Positions 1-8,927 of a stretch of 11,254 bases of DNA are shown in pieces (the first letter of the stretch is position 1; every line of letters begins with the position of its first letter). The position numbers and the translations under genes are program-made. Below the pieces are notes generated by a model. That model saw only the letters and a program-made list of their open reading frames with translations, was not told the origin of the DNA and did not search any database. The DNA lies in contig WKLE02002013.1 of NCBI GenBank assembly GCA_014885115.2, positions 1 through 11,254 of the forward strand. The letters run 5' to 3'. Source of the stretch: Asterionellopsis glacialis (lineage: Eukaryota; Bacillariophyta; Plagiogrammaphyceae; Rhaphoneidales; Asterionellopsidaceae).

Positions 1-1872
1 TACAAAAAGGAAGGAGGAAAAGGAATTCCTGAGGATTCCTCGAGGAATATGCAACTAAGGATTGAAGGGAGTTTCTTTTGATTGTCTAAAATGCTTCTGG
101 TTTCTTTGAATTAGGTATTTGGTAACTTCTACTGGATTGTCTATTATTTTCCAATGTTTTGCTAATTTGGGTGGGTCAGGATTGTCTGTGGGAACTTGAA
201 TGACGTGAATTCCTTGTTTGGCAGACAATTTCCTGACTTTCTTTAATTTGTTGAACATTGCTTTTGTTTCTCAAGCTTTTCAAAGATGTTGGTACATTGT
301 GCTTTGTTTCTTATCTCCATTTAGTATAGCTGCTGCTAATTTATCTGCAATGTGATCAGTTATGCTCTTGTGTAAGGAGCACTCTGTTTCATGTATTTCT
401 TTTTTGTGGATCGTAATCTTTCATTACACTCTAGGCAACTACCCGAGTTCAAAAAGACAACATTATTAAAGGTCTTGTCTTCTTCATGGACAACAGTCTT
501 CTTGATTTGGATTTCTTTCATGCATTTACAAAGGCAGTTGTAATCCTTTTTCAACACGAGAATATTGGCAGGCAGGAAAGGTTGTTGATTCTTTTGGCAC
601 TGTGCACTAGCAAATATAGAGGCCTTAGTTAATCATCAATCAAGGTACTCTGCACAGCAGTCATCTGGTTTGTCCAACAATTCAATTTTAGTGATCATTC
701 CTTGAACATTAGGGGGGAGATGGCTGTATTTAGCAATGATGTATTTATGATTAGATGATCAACTTGAGCTATTGAAGCCTCAAAGAACTGGTGGTGCAAG
801 AATGGCAGTGTAATTCCCAAAGAGTTTGTTAGTGTCAAAATTGATGTAGAATCCTCTATGATCAGAAATCAAATGTTGTGAAATACAATTGTAACCACAT
901 GCTTGGGCTGACTTAGCAAATGTTGGGTTGCTAGTGCGTAATCTATTCAATAGGTACCATGTTGGAAAGTGTTGAAGGTGGAGTATCCTATTTTTTAAAA
1001 AAGAATATCTTGGAGGTTGAATTCATCTCATAGTTGAAACATACTATGAGAACTCACTTGATCAATTGCTTCATTGATATCTCCAAGAATTAAAATTTCT
1101 TCATTTTTTTCACTATTGTAGAAATCATGTTATACAGACCGTAGTGAAAATGTTGACATGGATCAGACATTTGGCTATCAAAGCACATTTGGAGGATAGA
1201 TGTTTGTTGGGCATGCACAGTTATTTTTTGTTAACTATCTGGTCTTGACGTTTTGGTAGGTTTGTAGCATATCAGTACATTAAATGTCTGTTGATTTGCT
1301 CCTTGGATGATGTGGTGGATCCAATGCCCTAGATAATCTAATTTTGTTTTAAGTATTTGTCCAGAATAAGACTTGTTAGAAATACTGAGAATGCCACCTG
1401 GTTTATAGTTGTTAGCAGCTTTGACTGGAGATCCAGATAGCCAATTTTGGCCATTTGTCAAGTGGTTGTTAATGGAGTCGCTAATAGCATTTCAAACTTG
1501 ATGTTTAGTGTTGTCCAAGTTTGGTTCAATGGTCATAATGTGGTCAATATTATATTGTTTGATAATATTGCAGATGTCAGTAATGTCTCCTCCTGTTTTA
1601 GTCAGTTGGATACCATTTAAATTGACACGGTACATGCGTGTAGTATTATGAAGTTTAAGATCCATGGGAATACTGATAGGCTCATGGATGGAATGTTCAT
1701 GGTTATAGGTATTTAAAAAGGTCTGGTGAAGAGTAGAAGCAGATGGAGAGTAAAATCGTTGATGTTGTGGATATGAAACGTCGGTGTTGTGTTTATCCTT
1801 GTCAAAGGGTTCTGTTGTAAATTGTAAATGATTTAATGTAGTTTGTTGTCTATTATTCATCATTGTGGTCAT
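1..1872 (-). pseudogene. Retroelement ORF2: EEP (APE-like) endonuclease plus pre-reverse-transcriptase linker, broken and partial
   Basis: In an intact element this protein would nick target DNA and prime reverse transcription. The EEP domain begins near 1638 with the RVNLNGI strand; TIEPNLD (about 1536-1516) supplies the catalytic-Glu position. YKPGG and SGQI follow near 1405-1360. LGDINEAI (about 1087-1064) is the GDxN metal site, IDYAL lies near 945, and SDHRG (866-852) carries the catalytic His. These motifs lie in three different minus-strand frames, with in-frame stops at 1494-1492 (TGA), at TAA just after PDS near 1230, and others. From about 960 the frame stays constant to about 360 (stops near 757 and 636). 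It continues at 258-55 with QVPTDNPDPP and QRNQKHFRQSKETPF, which resemble the segment just before the reverse transcriptase in diatom elements. The first 80 residues are low-complexity and not conserved-looking. It is a clear pseudogene within this window. Confidence 0.8.
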
Positions 1873-3592
1873 TGGGTTTGGTTGCAGCTACGTTTAACAT
1901 TTCAAGAACCAAACTTTGACTAGGCTTTGTGGGAGTCGTTGATTGGTTAGGTTCCTTATTTAGAGGTGGTGTAGTTTGTGCAGGAGAATGTTGCCTTTTA
2001 GTAATAATATTAATTCAGCAATCTGCTGTGCATGTTCTTCTTGTGATTCTGCAATCTGTTTTGCATGAGCTTCTTGAGATTGGAGCAACTGTTGAGTAAT
2101 CTCATGATATTGTTGAGAGAATTTTTCTTCCATTTAATTGTTATGAAATGTTAAGTTTTCAACTTGCTGAGTTAATAATTTATTAACAGTCAAAAGCTTT
2201 TAGATAACATTGTCTTCCTTGGATTCTTTAATTGCAGTGGTCAGGGGAGATACAATGGTAGTTCCATCTCTGTGTATCTGGCTGCCTGCTGCTATTTTGG
2301 TCCAGGACATATATTCCAGGAAATTAGTAGGAGGTTGAATGTAATTTTCATCATTATCAGTGAGATTGCTAACATTTGAACCAATGCTGGATTTGAAAAT
2401 GGAAATGCATGATTCTTCTCCTGACAAGGCATTGTTCCATAATTTATTAGGTTGGATTTGAAGTGGTGGAAAGTGTTTAGGTAGCATCATGAATGCATCT
2501 TCAGGGATATCATTCTAAAGGGCTGTTTCCAATAATATTTACAGTTTGTTCTTGACTTCATTGAAGTTAGCAACATCAGTTAAAACATTCCAACAGCCTT
2601 TAAGAGATGTGGTCCTTGCTTTACAAATGTGGGATACTCCTGGAGTGTTTTTAATTTTGTTGGATAAGTAAAACATCATGTCATTGGTACACCCATGAAT
2701 AGGGACTACTTGTGTTGTTGTGAGGATTTTGTTCTGTTTTTTTATCACATTCCAATAAGCAGTGGGGTGGAAGTACTTGGTCCTATACTTAACATAGGCA
2801 TGTCAATGTTCACTGTCATTCATACTGGTGAAGCGCTTCAAAATCCAGTCGACTTCTTTGACATCTCGCTTTCTGCACTGAACTTCATCTGCTTTTGTTG
2901 CAAGTCTTTTGTTGTTGGTATTGACTGAGGGGGAAGTAAAAACTTAGCTGTAATTTATATTTGGGGATTTTTAGACTGGATGATGTTGTTTTCTTGCTTA
3001 AAAATTCAGTATTCCATCATGAAGTGATCCAAGAATCCATCCTTGAGGGACAATATTGATTTTGTCTTCTTTCCAGGCATGACTACATAGATAAAGTTGA
3101 CATCTTTTAAGAGTTGTGTTAACTTGGTAGTTGTTCTTGATGGCATTGAGGGGGACTTCATAGTGAATCCAATGACAAATAATAATCTTTCCATTCTTGT
3201 TGTTTTGGCTGGGAAATGTGTAAATGTCAAAATGCTGAGAATAAGTAGTACTTGAGGTGCAGTGGCAAAGTTTTTGACTATTGACCTTTCTGTTTTTATT
3301 ATCAAAAACATCAAGGGAATTTCCAAAGGAATTAATTATTGTGAGGAATACTTTGACATGGTGTGGGCCGATATCAGAAGATAAGCCTGGATTAGATATG
3401 GTCATTTCAAACTTGATTGTCATCTCTTTCCAAGAGTAGGATTTGCCTGTTTTTTTTAGTTGAAACTGATGCTTCATCTTCTAGTGCTTTATTGGCTGTG
3501 TACGACATGGGCTGGTGGTCTTCAGAATCAGTCTTTTTTGTCATTGTCACCTTTTCACCAAGTTCTTTTGATTTTTGTACCAGATTGTACAT
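1853..3592 (-). pseudogene. Retroelement ORF1 with C-terminal coiled coil, broken
   Basis: ORF1 proteins of non-LTR elements usually bind element RNA and self-associate. The likely start is ATG at 3592 (or 3541). The first frame runs to an A8 tract on the coding strand (T8 on plus, about 3451-3458), where it slips into the frame used for the next 1.3 kb. That frame contains HWIHYEVPLNAIK and SHAWKED..GWILG (about 3160-3020), KRDVKEVDWILKRF (about 2868), FHPTAYWNVIKKQN (about 2775), TSLKGCW (about 2600) and NDIPEDAF..PKHFPP (about 2515-2460). It is interrupted by stops (2998, near 2971 and 2947, near 2803, 2539, near 2507, 2200, 2136-2134). The C-terminus (2133-1990) is a coiled coil with two copies of an 11-residue unit. 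One more frameshift near 1985 leads to a Pro/Thr-rich tail ending at TAA 1855-1853. I recognise the layout as the diatom ORF1-type protein but not a named domain. Confidence 0.68.
1990..2133 (-). repeat. Coiled-coil segment with tandem 11-residue unit in ORF1
   Basis: Reading from ATG at 2133 the translation is rich in Gln and Glu. It contains SQEAHAKQIAE followed directly by SQEEHAQQIAE, an imperfect tandem 11-residue repeat with hydrophobic positions spaced for a helix. This fits a multimerisation coiled coil. At DNA level the two copies (about 2070-2004) have diverged by several bases. Confidence 0.7.
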
Positions 3593-3619
3593 TGTGCTAC
3601 ACAATGCAGGTGTACGGAT

Positions 3620-4165
3620 GCTTTTACAGGATTTTTTCTACCAGATATGAATATCAGGAATTCCAGAAACGTTTCTTGATGAAATATGGTTTTAAACTAC
3701 CAACCATAGATGTAAGCTTAAGGTATTGCTTAAAGGATCTCATGAAAATGAAATACCAGAATATCAATGGCCCAAGATTTGATCAAGGCACTATCCTATA
3801 AGGGTAAATAGTATTGTAGAAGGCATGGTGATGGTGCTTTTGTAAAACATCTAAGTACTTGTTCTTGCTACTTTGTTCTTGCTACTTTTATACAAGGTTA
3901 TGTACATGGGTATATTTGGTTGTCCTAATCCTGATAGGAATTTTGATGGTAGAGTATTCATGAAGCATTTTAGTTAGCAAAGGAAAATAGCAAAGGGTTC
4001 AAGGAACAAATGATTTTCTGTGGATGTGCAGATGAAGATGCAACAATAATTGATCTCACATCTAAAGATGATGACATCAAATTACCAACAAACATTCCTG
4101 ATGATAATGATCAGGGTATGCCAGTTGTTGATCTTGTAGATGATGATTCTGATATAGAAATGTAG
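3620..4165 (+). pseudogene. Unrecognised broken gene, acidic C-terminus with two SUMO-interaction-like motifs
   Basis: Three short open stretches on the plus strand look coding but sit in different frames, so the gene is broken or contains small introns I cannot place. Stretch 1 (about 3646-3801) reads EFQKRFLMKYGFKLPTIDV and ends at TAA 3799. Stretch 2 (about 3912-3977) contains GCPNPDRNFDGRVFMKHF, with one Cys and a His but not a complete zinc finger. Stretch 3 (3974-4165) contains IIDLT (4046-4060) before KDDD, and VVDLVDDDSD (4124-4153), then TAG at 4163. These two match the hydrophobic-plus-acidic pattern of SUMO-interacting motifs. A 14-base tandem duplication (3859-3886) lies between stretches 1 and 2 and would itself shift the frame. 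It runs head to head with the retroelement. I do not recognise the family. Confidence 0.4.
3859..3886. repeat. Perfect 14-bp tandem duplication
   Basis: The unit ttgttcttgctact occurs twice back to back (3859-3872 and 3873-3886). Fourteen bases is not a multiple of three, so this insertion alone breaks any reading frame across it. Confidence 0.9.
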
Positions 4166-4553
4166 ATTAATTTTGAATTGCATCTAGTGTTATTCTTGTT
4201 ACAAAGGTCTTGATCTGCTTAGTTTTTGAGTAATTTCATTAAAATTGTGAGAATTTCTTGTGTTCCTTTGGCACATGTTTGTGTAGAATCCTACAGGGGT
4301 TCATAAGTAAAGTAACATTACTTAGGCAGGTATACCCCATAATGTCCAAGCCTATTATTTCAAGGAGAAATGGATGTATGTACATTTATACAGTTTTTCT
4401 GGTACTTCAAAAGTGATTTGACACGAAAGGTAAGGTTAGAACTTACTAGATGACCCTTATCCTAGAAATAATTAGGGTTATGGATATAGGAAATCTGGAA
4501 GAGAAAAATACGGTTCCTTTTAAAAAGGTCCGTTCGTCAAAAAGGAGTCTACT
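4166..4553. other. Gap with no recognisable gene
   Basis: This 388-base AT-rich stretch lies between the broken plus-strand gene and the 3' end of the minus-strand LRR gene. It presumably holds the LRR gene's 3' UTR. The near-palindrome ccttttaaaaagg (4516-4528) lies about 30 bases past the LRR stop. A pyrimidine tract ending in AG on the minus strand (near 4509-4495) resembles a splice acceptor but leads into no LRR-like reading frame. I see no RNA gene or repeat. Confidence 0.5.
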
Positions 4554-7500
4554 CTACTGTTTATCAAAGGTAGGGAACGATATACTCAAGATATGCCCCT
4601 CATCATCACAAGTTATACCCTCCCATACACAAGCTGATGATTCTGCATCACGTCGACTTTCACTGTCATAATCAAATGGTGAATCATCATCACTGCCCTT
4701 CATGACTTCATAAAACATACTAATGAGATCTTCAACTGTAAATTCAATACATGATGGACTGCCTAAATATAAAGTTGTTTCTCCTGGCGGACATGGAGTA
4801 CAGCCATCTTCATCAGTAGCATATCCTGAATCAGAATATGTTCCGAGTGGGCAAAGTATAGCATCACATCCATAAGCTTTTGCAGGACCGCTATTCACTC
4901 TAATTTGAGAACAAAGTGCTTGAGGGATAGGATCAAACAATCTTTGTTTATGAAAGGCAGCATAGATATATTGAATGATGCAACAAAATAGAAGACATAG
5001 TATTTGGAATTAGAAAACGCACACAACAAGGGGGGGAGAGTAGACAGAAAGTTTATGTTGTATAGTGTACTCACTTGTTGCTTCCAAGACGTAAATCCTT
5101 CAAGGACCTTAGGTATGCAAAGGATTCAGGTACGGTTCCCTCGAATCTATTGGATGATAGATCTAGCCATGCAATATTCACTAGCTGTCCAAGAAATGCA
5201 GGTAGAGTACCTGTGAATCTATTTTTCTTCAAATGAAGAATTTGAAGTTCCCCGAAACTACCCATGATATCAGGGATTGTACCTGAAAGATAGTTATTGA
5301 ACATGTCTTTGTAAAATGAACCCCCCGCCGGAACAAAAAATGTGTGGAAGTGTGATGGAAAGGAAAAGAGTTTACCGTTTAGCACAGTGTCTCTCCACCG
5401 GAAACGAAGACGCATTACACTTACCGATACGCTTGACATTCCGACAAAGCACCATGGTAGGTGGGATCGTTCCGCGCAGTTGGTTTGTATACAGCTCTAA
5501 GTTTTCTAAAAGAGCCAAAATGCCTATTTCCGAAGGTATCGTTCCCTCGAACTTGGCTCTTGACATCATAACTTCACGGACATTGGTGAGGAGACCTATC
5601 CGTGTGGAGATGGTTCCTGTAAATTCATTTTGACTTAACCATAATTTTTCTAAGCCTTGCAAACTATACAATGAATCTGGAATTGTCCCATTGAAACTTC
5701 CGCCCGAAAGATTCAAGAAACGAAGTGCTGATAGTTGTCCAATTTCGGATGGGATTGTCCCACTTAATTTGCGACACTGTGATAAATCTAAATACTTGAG
5801 TCTAGATAGCTTCCCCAATTCAGAAGGTATCGTCCCCTGGAGATGGTGACGATCTTTAATTAGAAGCACTTCAAGAGTACTTAAATTTCCCAACTCAGCT
5901 GGTAAACCAGGACAATTGTCAGGATCGCCACCACCTCCTCGTCCATCTGTGCACAGAGCTGCATCTGTCAAGTCAATTTTAGAAACGTCGGTACCTACAC
6001 ATGTCACACCGGGTAAGTCACATTGATGAACTCTTAAATCAAACCACGACTTGAATTTATCACCCCAATGTTCTCCATCTGTTTCGACGAATAAAAGACG
6101 TAATACTTCTCTTGGTGATACGACACCATCTCCGTCAATATCACCCACAAGGAAGAACCCATCATTTCCACATTTTGTCTTTCCAAGCTGTTTGGATCTA
6201 GATCCCTTACACGGTCGACATCCCCCATGGACTGATGCAGCCCCCTCTGGATGATACGTTCCAGGTGGACAAAGAATGGCATCACAACCAAATTGCTGCA
6301 TCAGTAAGCTTTCACCATCCAATTCAATACACAGCCTTTTAGGGACAGTACCGGTCAAACTGTATCAGACGTAAGACATATATCGATCCCACAAGGAAAG
6401 ACAAAAGAAAGTGAGTCCTTGTGTTTTTTAAGAATAAATATGCTATCGTTTCTCAGAACTTCGGCCAACCAAGTAAAATACACAATCAACATCAACAATA
6501 CTTACTTGTTTGATGTTAGATTGATTTGAATCAAATCTGTTAGTCTTTCCATTTCAAAGGGTAATGTACCACTGAATTGATTGCCTGGTGCAGTAATACG
6601 TTCCAGATGAGACATCCATCCTAATTCTACAGGGAGTGTACCTGTTAATTGATTAAAGCCCATATCCAATGTGACCAACGTTCGTGATAGTCCTCGGAAC
6701 AAATCAATGGGGAGTGTACCTGTAAACTTATTCCGATCAAAGGACAACGCTAAAAGTTGTCTAAAATTAAACCATCCTGACCCACGTGGATTCCTTTCAC
6801 CAGCTGACATAGTTGTAGAACTACCAGGTATTTCTGGCAATGGACCTGTAAATTCATTCTCACTAATGATCAGGCCTCTGTGTGCGTCGCGGTATAGTAA
6901 GTTACGATAGTTGAATAGCAGAGTGAATCCAAGCAATTAAACATTCAACACGAGAGAGTTAGAGATTGCGTAACCTCTACAAACAGGTCGCAAAGCAACT
7001 GTAAAATGAATAACAACCGTGCTTACTGTAAGTTTGTGAGAAGGAATATATCTGTAGGGACTGTACCTGTAAATCTATTGGCTACAAGATGTAAGTCCGC
7101 TAATGTTTGACATAATCCTAATTCTGTAGGGATGCTACCTGAAAATTGATTATGTCCAATATCTAATGACTTCATTTCTTGTAATTTTCCAATTTCTGTC
7201 ATGACTGTACCCGTCACAAGATTATTCTCTAAAAAAAGGGACCCCAAGTTCCGCAAGTTACCAAATTCAGTAGGGAGTTGCCCTGTAATTTTGTTACCAC
7301 TAATATCAAAATATTCCATATGTGTCAGTAACGCTAATTCTGATGGGATGGTCCCGACCAATTGATTACGTTCTAACCACAGCTCTTCCAACGTCCATTG
7401 TAAGTTAGCTAATTCATACGGTATTTCACCTGTCAATTGATTGACACCTAAATCAATAAATTGTAAATTTTCAAACCATCCATAACTATCAGGTATAGTA

Positions 7501-8498
7501 CCCTTTAGGTCATTGTCATTCAAATTCAGTCGATGTAAGTGTTTCAACATGTACAGTTGTCGTGGCAAGGTTCCAGACAATTTGAATTCCATTAAATCAA
7601 TTTTGGTGATGGCATCATCCGGCGGTGGTATGTATTCATATTCACTATCCGGATCTATTTTTACTTCGAATTCACCAGGATCTGAACCACATGTAATGCC
7701 CTCCCATTCACAAACATCATACGCTTCATCTAACCAGTGTAAGGCTGTGGCTAATCCACCCTCCTCCTCGTCATATACACCATTGCCGTCGTCATCATGA
7801 TCATTATTGATTCTCGTCGTTGCAGGCAAGGATGATGATGTACATGGATTGCCCTCCTCCTTTTTCTTTTGTTTGTGACTTGGGTAATATAATTGATTTT
7901 TATATTGCAAATCGTTTGGTTTATGATCTGTCCCATACATGACAGCATAATAAAACATTTCTAATATGACACGTTGTGACCAAACACTACCACGACTTTC
8001 ACGTACTAAATATTCAATTTCATAATGCAACCTTTGTTTACTATAAGAAGAAAAAAATCTAGGTACTTGCTGTTCATGCAATACTTTTCGTTTTTCAATA
8101 GATGTCGGAGAAGGTGGTAAGGATGTGTCCATCAGAATTTTTACGTAGGGTATTCCAACACTACCATTTCTGGGGTGTTCACTACTGCGAGTTTTTGTTG
8201 TTGTTTTTGTGGGATCGTTTTCCTTCTGTTCATAATATCTCCACAATATATCCACACGAAATGGTTCTAAATTAGGTATAACATTGTACATGTGCCCATC
8301 ATCATCATTAAGACGTTCTTCAATAATGAGTTCTTCAAAATCATCTTCATCGTCCTCAAAATTATCATGACCGCCGTTGTCATCATCGTATGGTTCATCA
8401 TTATAATATTGAGATTCAACAAGGGTATTTTGAAAACATAATAGAACTGATAATGAAGCAATGAAAAGTATCAACAAGTGACTATGACGATATTCCAT
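4554..8498 (-). CDS. Secreted multi-module leucine-rich-repeat protein, five exons, 1132 aa
   Basis: Exons are 8498-7027, 6877-6506, 6359-5425, 5306-5075 and 4941-4554. All introns are GT-AG, and the joined length is 3399 bases, exactly 1133 codons ending in TAG. The start is ATG 8498 in a good context (acaATGG), followed by a signal peptide (residues 1 to about 29, core LLILFIASLSVLL). Residues 31-70 are very acidic. Module 1 has an EF-hand-like loop (235-246), the cap CEWEGITC (263-270) and about 13 plant-type LRRs (LxxNxFTGTIP; about 298-620). Module 2 has a six-Cys block (C625, C640, C645, C662, C665, C678), an EF-hand loop (688-699), CDLPGVTC (728-735) and about 11 LRRs to about 1012. 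Module 3 has a Cys block with almost identical spacing (C1014, C1029, C1034, C1051, C1054, C1068) and CVWEGITC (1108-1115), then stops. No transmembrane segment is seen beyond the signal peptide, so it is probably secreted or wall-associated. By analogy with other extracellular LRR proteins it probably binds a ligand; what it binds is unknown. Confidence 0.9.
4942..5074 (-). other. Intron 4 of the LRR gene (133 bp, phase 2)
   Basis: The donor is GTGAGT (5074-5069) and the acceptor AACAAAG ends at 4942. The junction reads LGSN-KLFDPIPQALC, at the last LRR of module 2 just before the module 3 cysteine block. A G7 run (5030-5036, plus strand) lies inside. Confidence 0.88.
5075..6359 (-). repeat. 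Exon 3-4 module: internally repeated unit bounded by phase-2 introns
   Basis: Exons 3 and 4 together encode 1167 bases (389 codons), running from NLTGTVPKRLC to LRLGSN. Exon 5 restarts with the matching KLFDPIPQALC, and six cysteines recur at almost the same offsets (10, 25, 30, 47, 50 and 63 versus 64 from the start of each block). Phase-2 introns at both ends make this a symmetric unit that can be duplicated without breaking the frame. Confidence 0.8.
5307..5424 (-). other. Intron 3 of the LRR gene (118 bp, phase 1)
   Basis: The donor is GTAAGT (5424-5419) and the acceptor TTACAAAG ends at 5307. The junction reads NVKRI-DMFNNYLSGTIP, restoring an LRR. It holds a C6 run on the plus strand near 5321-5326. 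It is the only intron not in phase 2. Confidence 0.9.
6360..6505 (-). other. Intron 2 of the LRR gene (146 bp, phase 2)
   Basis: The donor is GTAAGT (6505-6500) and the acceptor ATACAG ends at 6360. The junction reads TSN-NLTGTVPKRLC, placing the intron at the last LRR of module 1 just before a six-cysteine block. It is equivalent in position and phase to intron 4. Confidence 0.9.
6878..7026 (-). other. Intron 1 of the LRR gene (149 bp, phase 2)
   Basis: The donor is GTAAGC (7026-7021) and the acceptor CACACAG ends at 6878. Splicing turns TNLQ plus the next exon into LQGLIISENEFTGPLP, restoring a complete LRR with no frame loss. The intron interrupts the first part of an LRR strand. Confidence 0.9.
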
Positions 8499-8555
8499 TG
8501 TTAGTTAGTATGTTAATAAAGATGTATTGAACCACCTTTCTTTTCTTCTCCACCA

Positions 8556-8603
8556 ACTAGTACTGGTACCAGAGGGTCCTAGAGAACTAGGTCCTACCTA
8601 GGT
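8556..8603. promoter_or_regulatory. Palindrome cluster upstream of the LRR gene
   Basis: About 60 to 105 bases upstream of the LRR start lie overlapping ACTAGT (8556-8561) and AGTACT (8559-8564), CTGGTACCAG (8563-8572), ggtcctag-agaa-ctaggtcc (8575-8594, one T-T mismatch) and ACCTAGGT (8596-8603). CTAGG and TCCTA elements recur. Paired dyads this close to a start suggest transcription-factor sites, but no known factor is identified. Confidence 0.3.
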
Positions 8604-8741
8604 CGTCTGTGTGCCAAGGGACGATGCATTTTTCGGGCGGAACAAAAAATTCTACTCATTTTGCTACGTGACTCGAGTACCAACCTTCTTCGATTTTCGA
8701 TCATTTTAGAGGAGCCAGCGCGATATTAACACGACAAAATG

Positions 8742-8763
8742 GGACCATGGCGAACGGTGGTCC
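8742..8763. repeat. Inverted repeat GGACCA / TGGTCC
   Basis: Perfect 6-base arms (8742-8747 and 8758-8763) are separated by 10 bases. The spacing gives a 22-base dyad, roughly two helical turns, which could be a dimer-binding site. It is short enough to occur by chance. Confidence 0.3.
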
Positions 8764-8927
8764 GTTTGCAGTGTTGCACTGGAGATAAAGACGGTCCCGG
8801 GTGCAGGCATCATCAGAATTTTGTTGAAGAATAACAAGCTTTTGTCATGGGAAGAAAGGGCAGCTTGAAGTATGTTTTTTTACAAGTCGAAGTTGGAGCA
8901 TTTTTTGCTAGTAATTTTGCACGGCAC

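Larger units (their letters stand above)
1..3604 (-). mobile_element. Degenerate LINE-like (non-LTR) retroelement, 3' part cut by the window edge
   Basis: Two consecutive minus-strand coding regions have the order expected of a bicistronic non-LTR element: an ORF1 with a C-terminal coiled coil, then an ORF2 that starts with an EEP endonuclease. They overlap by 20 bases (ORF2 start at 1872, ORF1 stop at 1855-1853). No reverse transcriptase, 3' tail or target-site duplication is visible, because the element runs off the left edge. The 5' boundary is unknown; I place it at the first open codon of ORF1. Stops and frame changes in both ORFs show it is not active. The family assignment comes from motif recognition, not a search. 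Confidence 0.75.

Noticed and set aside
3006..3326. Alternative minus-strand frame of 106 codons inside ORF1
   Set aside because: It overlaps the frame carrying the ORF1-like motifs (HWIHYEV, SHAWKED, GWILG) and has no recognisable motif of its own.
1..3600. Stop codons read as glutamine (altered genetic code)
   Set aside because: Several TAA/TAG positions in ORF1 would suit Gln, but the LRR gene has no in-frame TAA or TAG across 1132 codons and both it and the SMR gene end in TAG. The retroelement also has TGA stops and frameshifts, so decay explains it better.
4480..4512. Splice acceptor and sixth exon for the LRR gene
   Set aside because: The minus strand has a pyrimidine tract ending in CAG near 4495, but no good donor precedes it and no frame after it reads as LRRs; all close within a few codons.
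5316..5633. Plus-strand open frame antisense to the LRR gene
   Set aside because: It is a mirror of the LRR coding exons and intron 3 and shows no family motif. The same holds for 6051-6254, 6671-6910 and 7513-7800.
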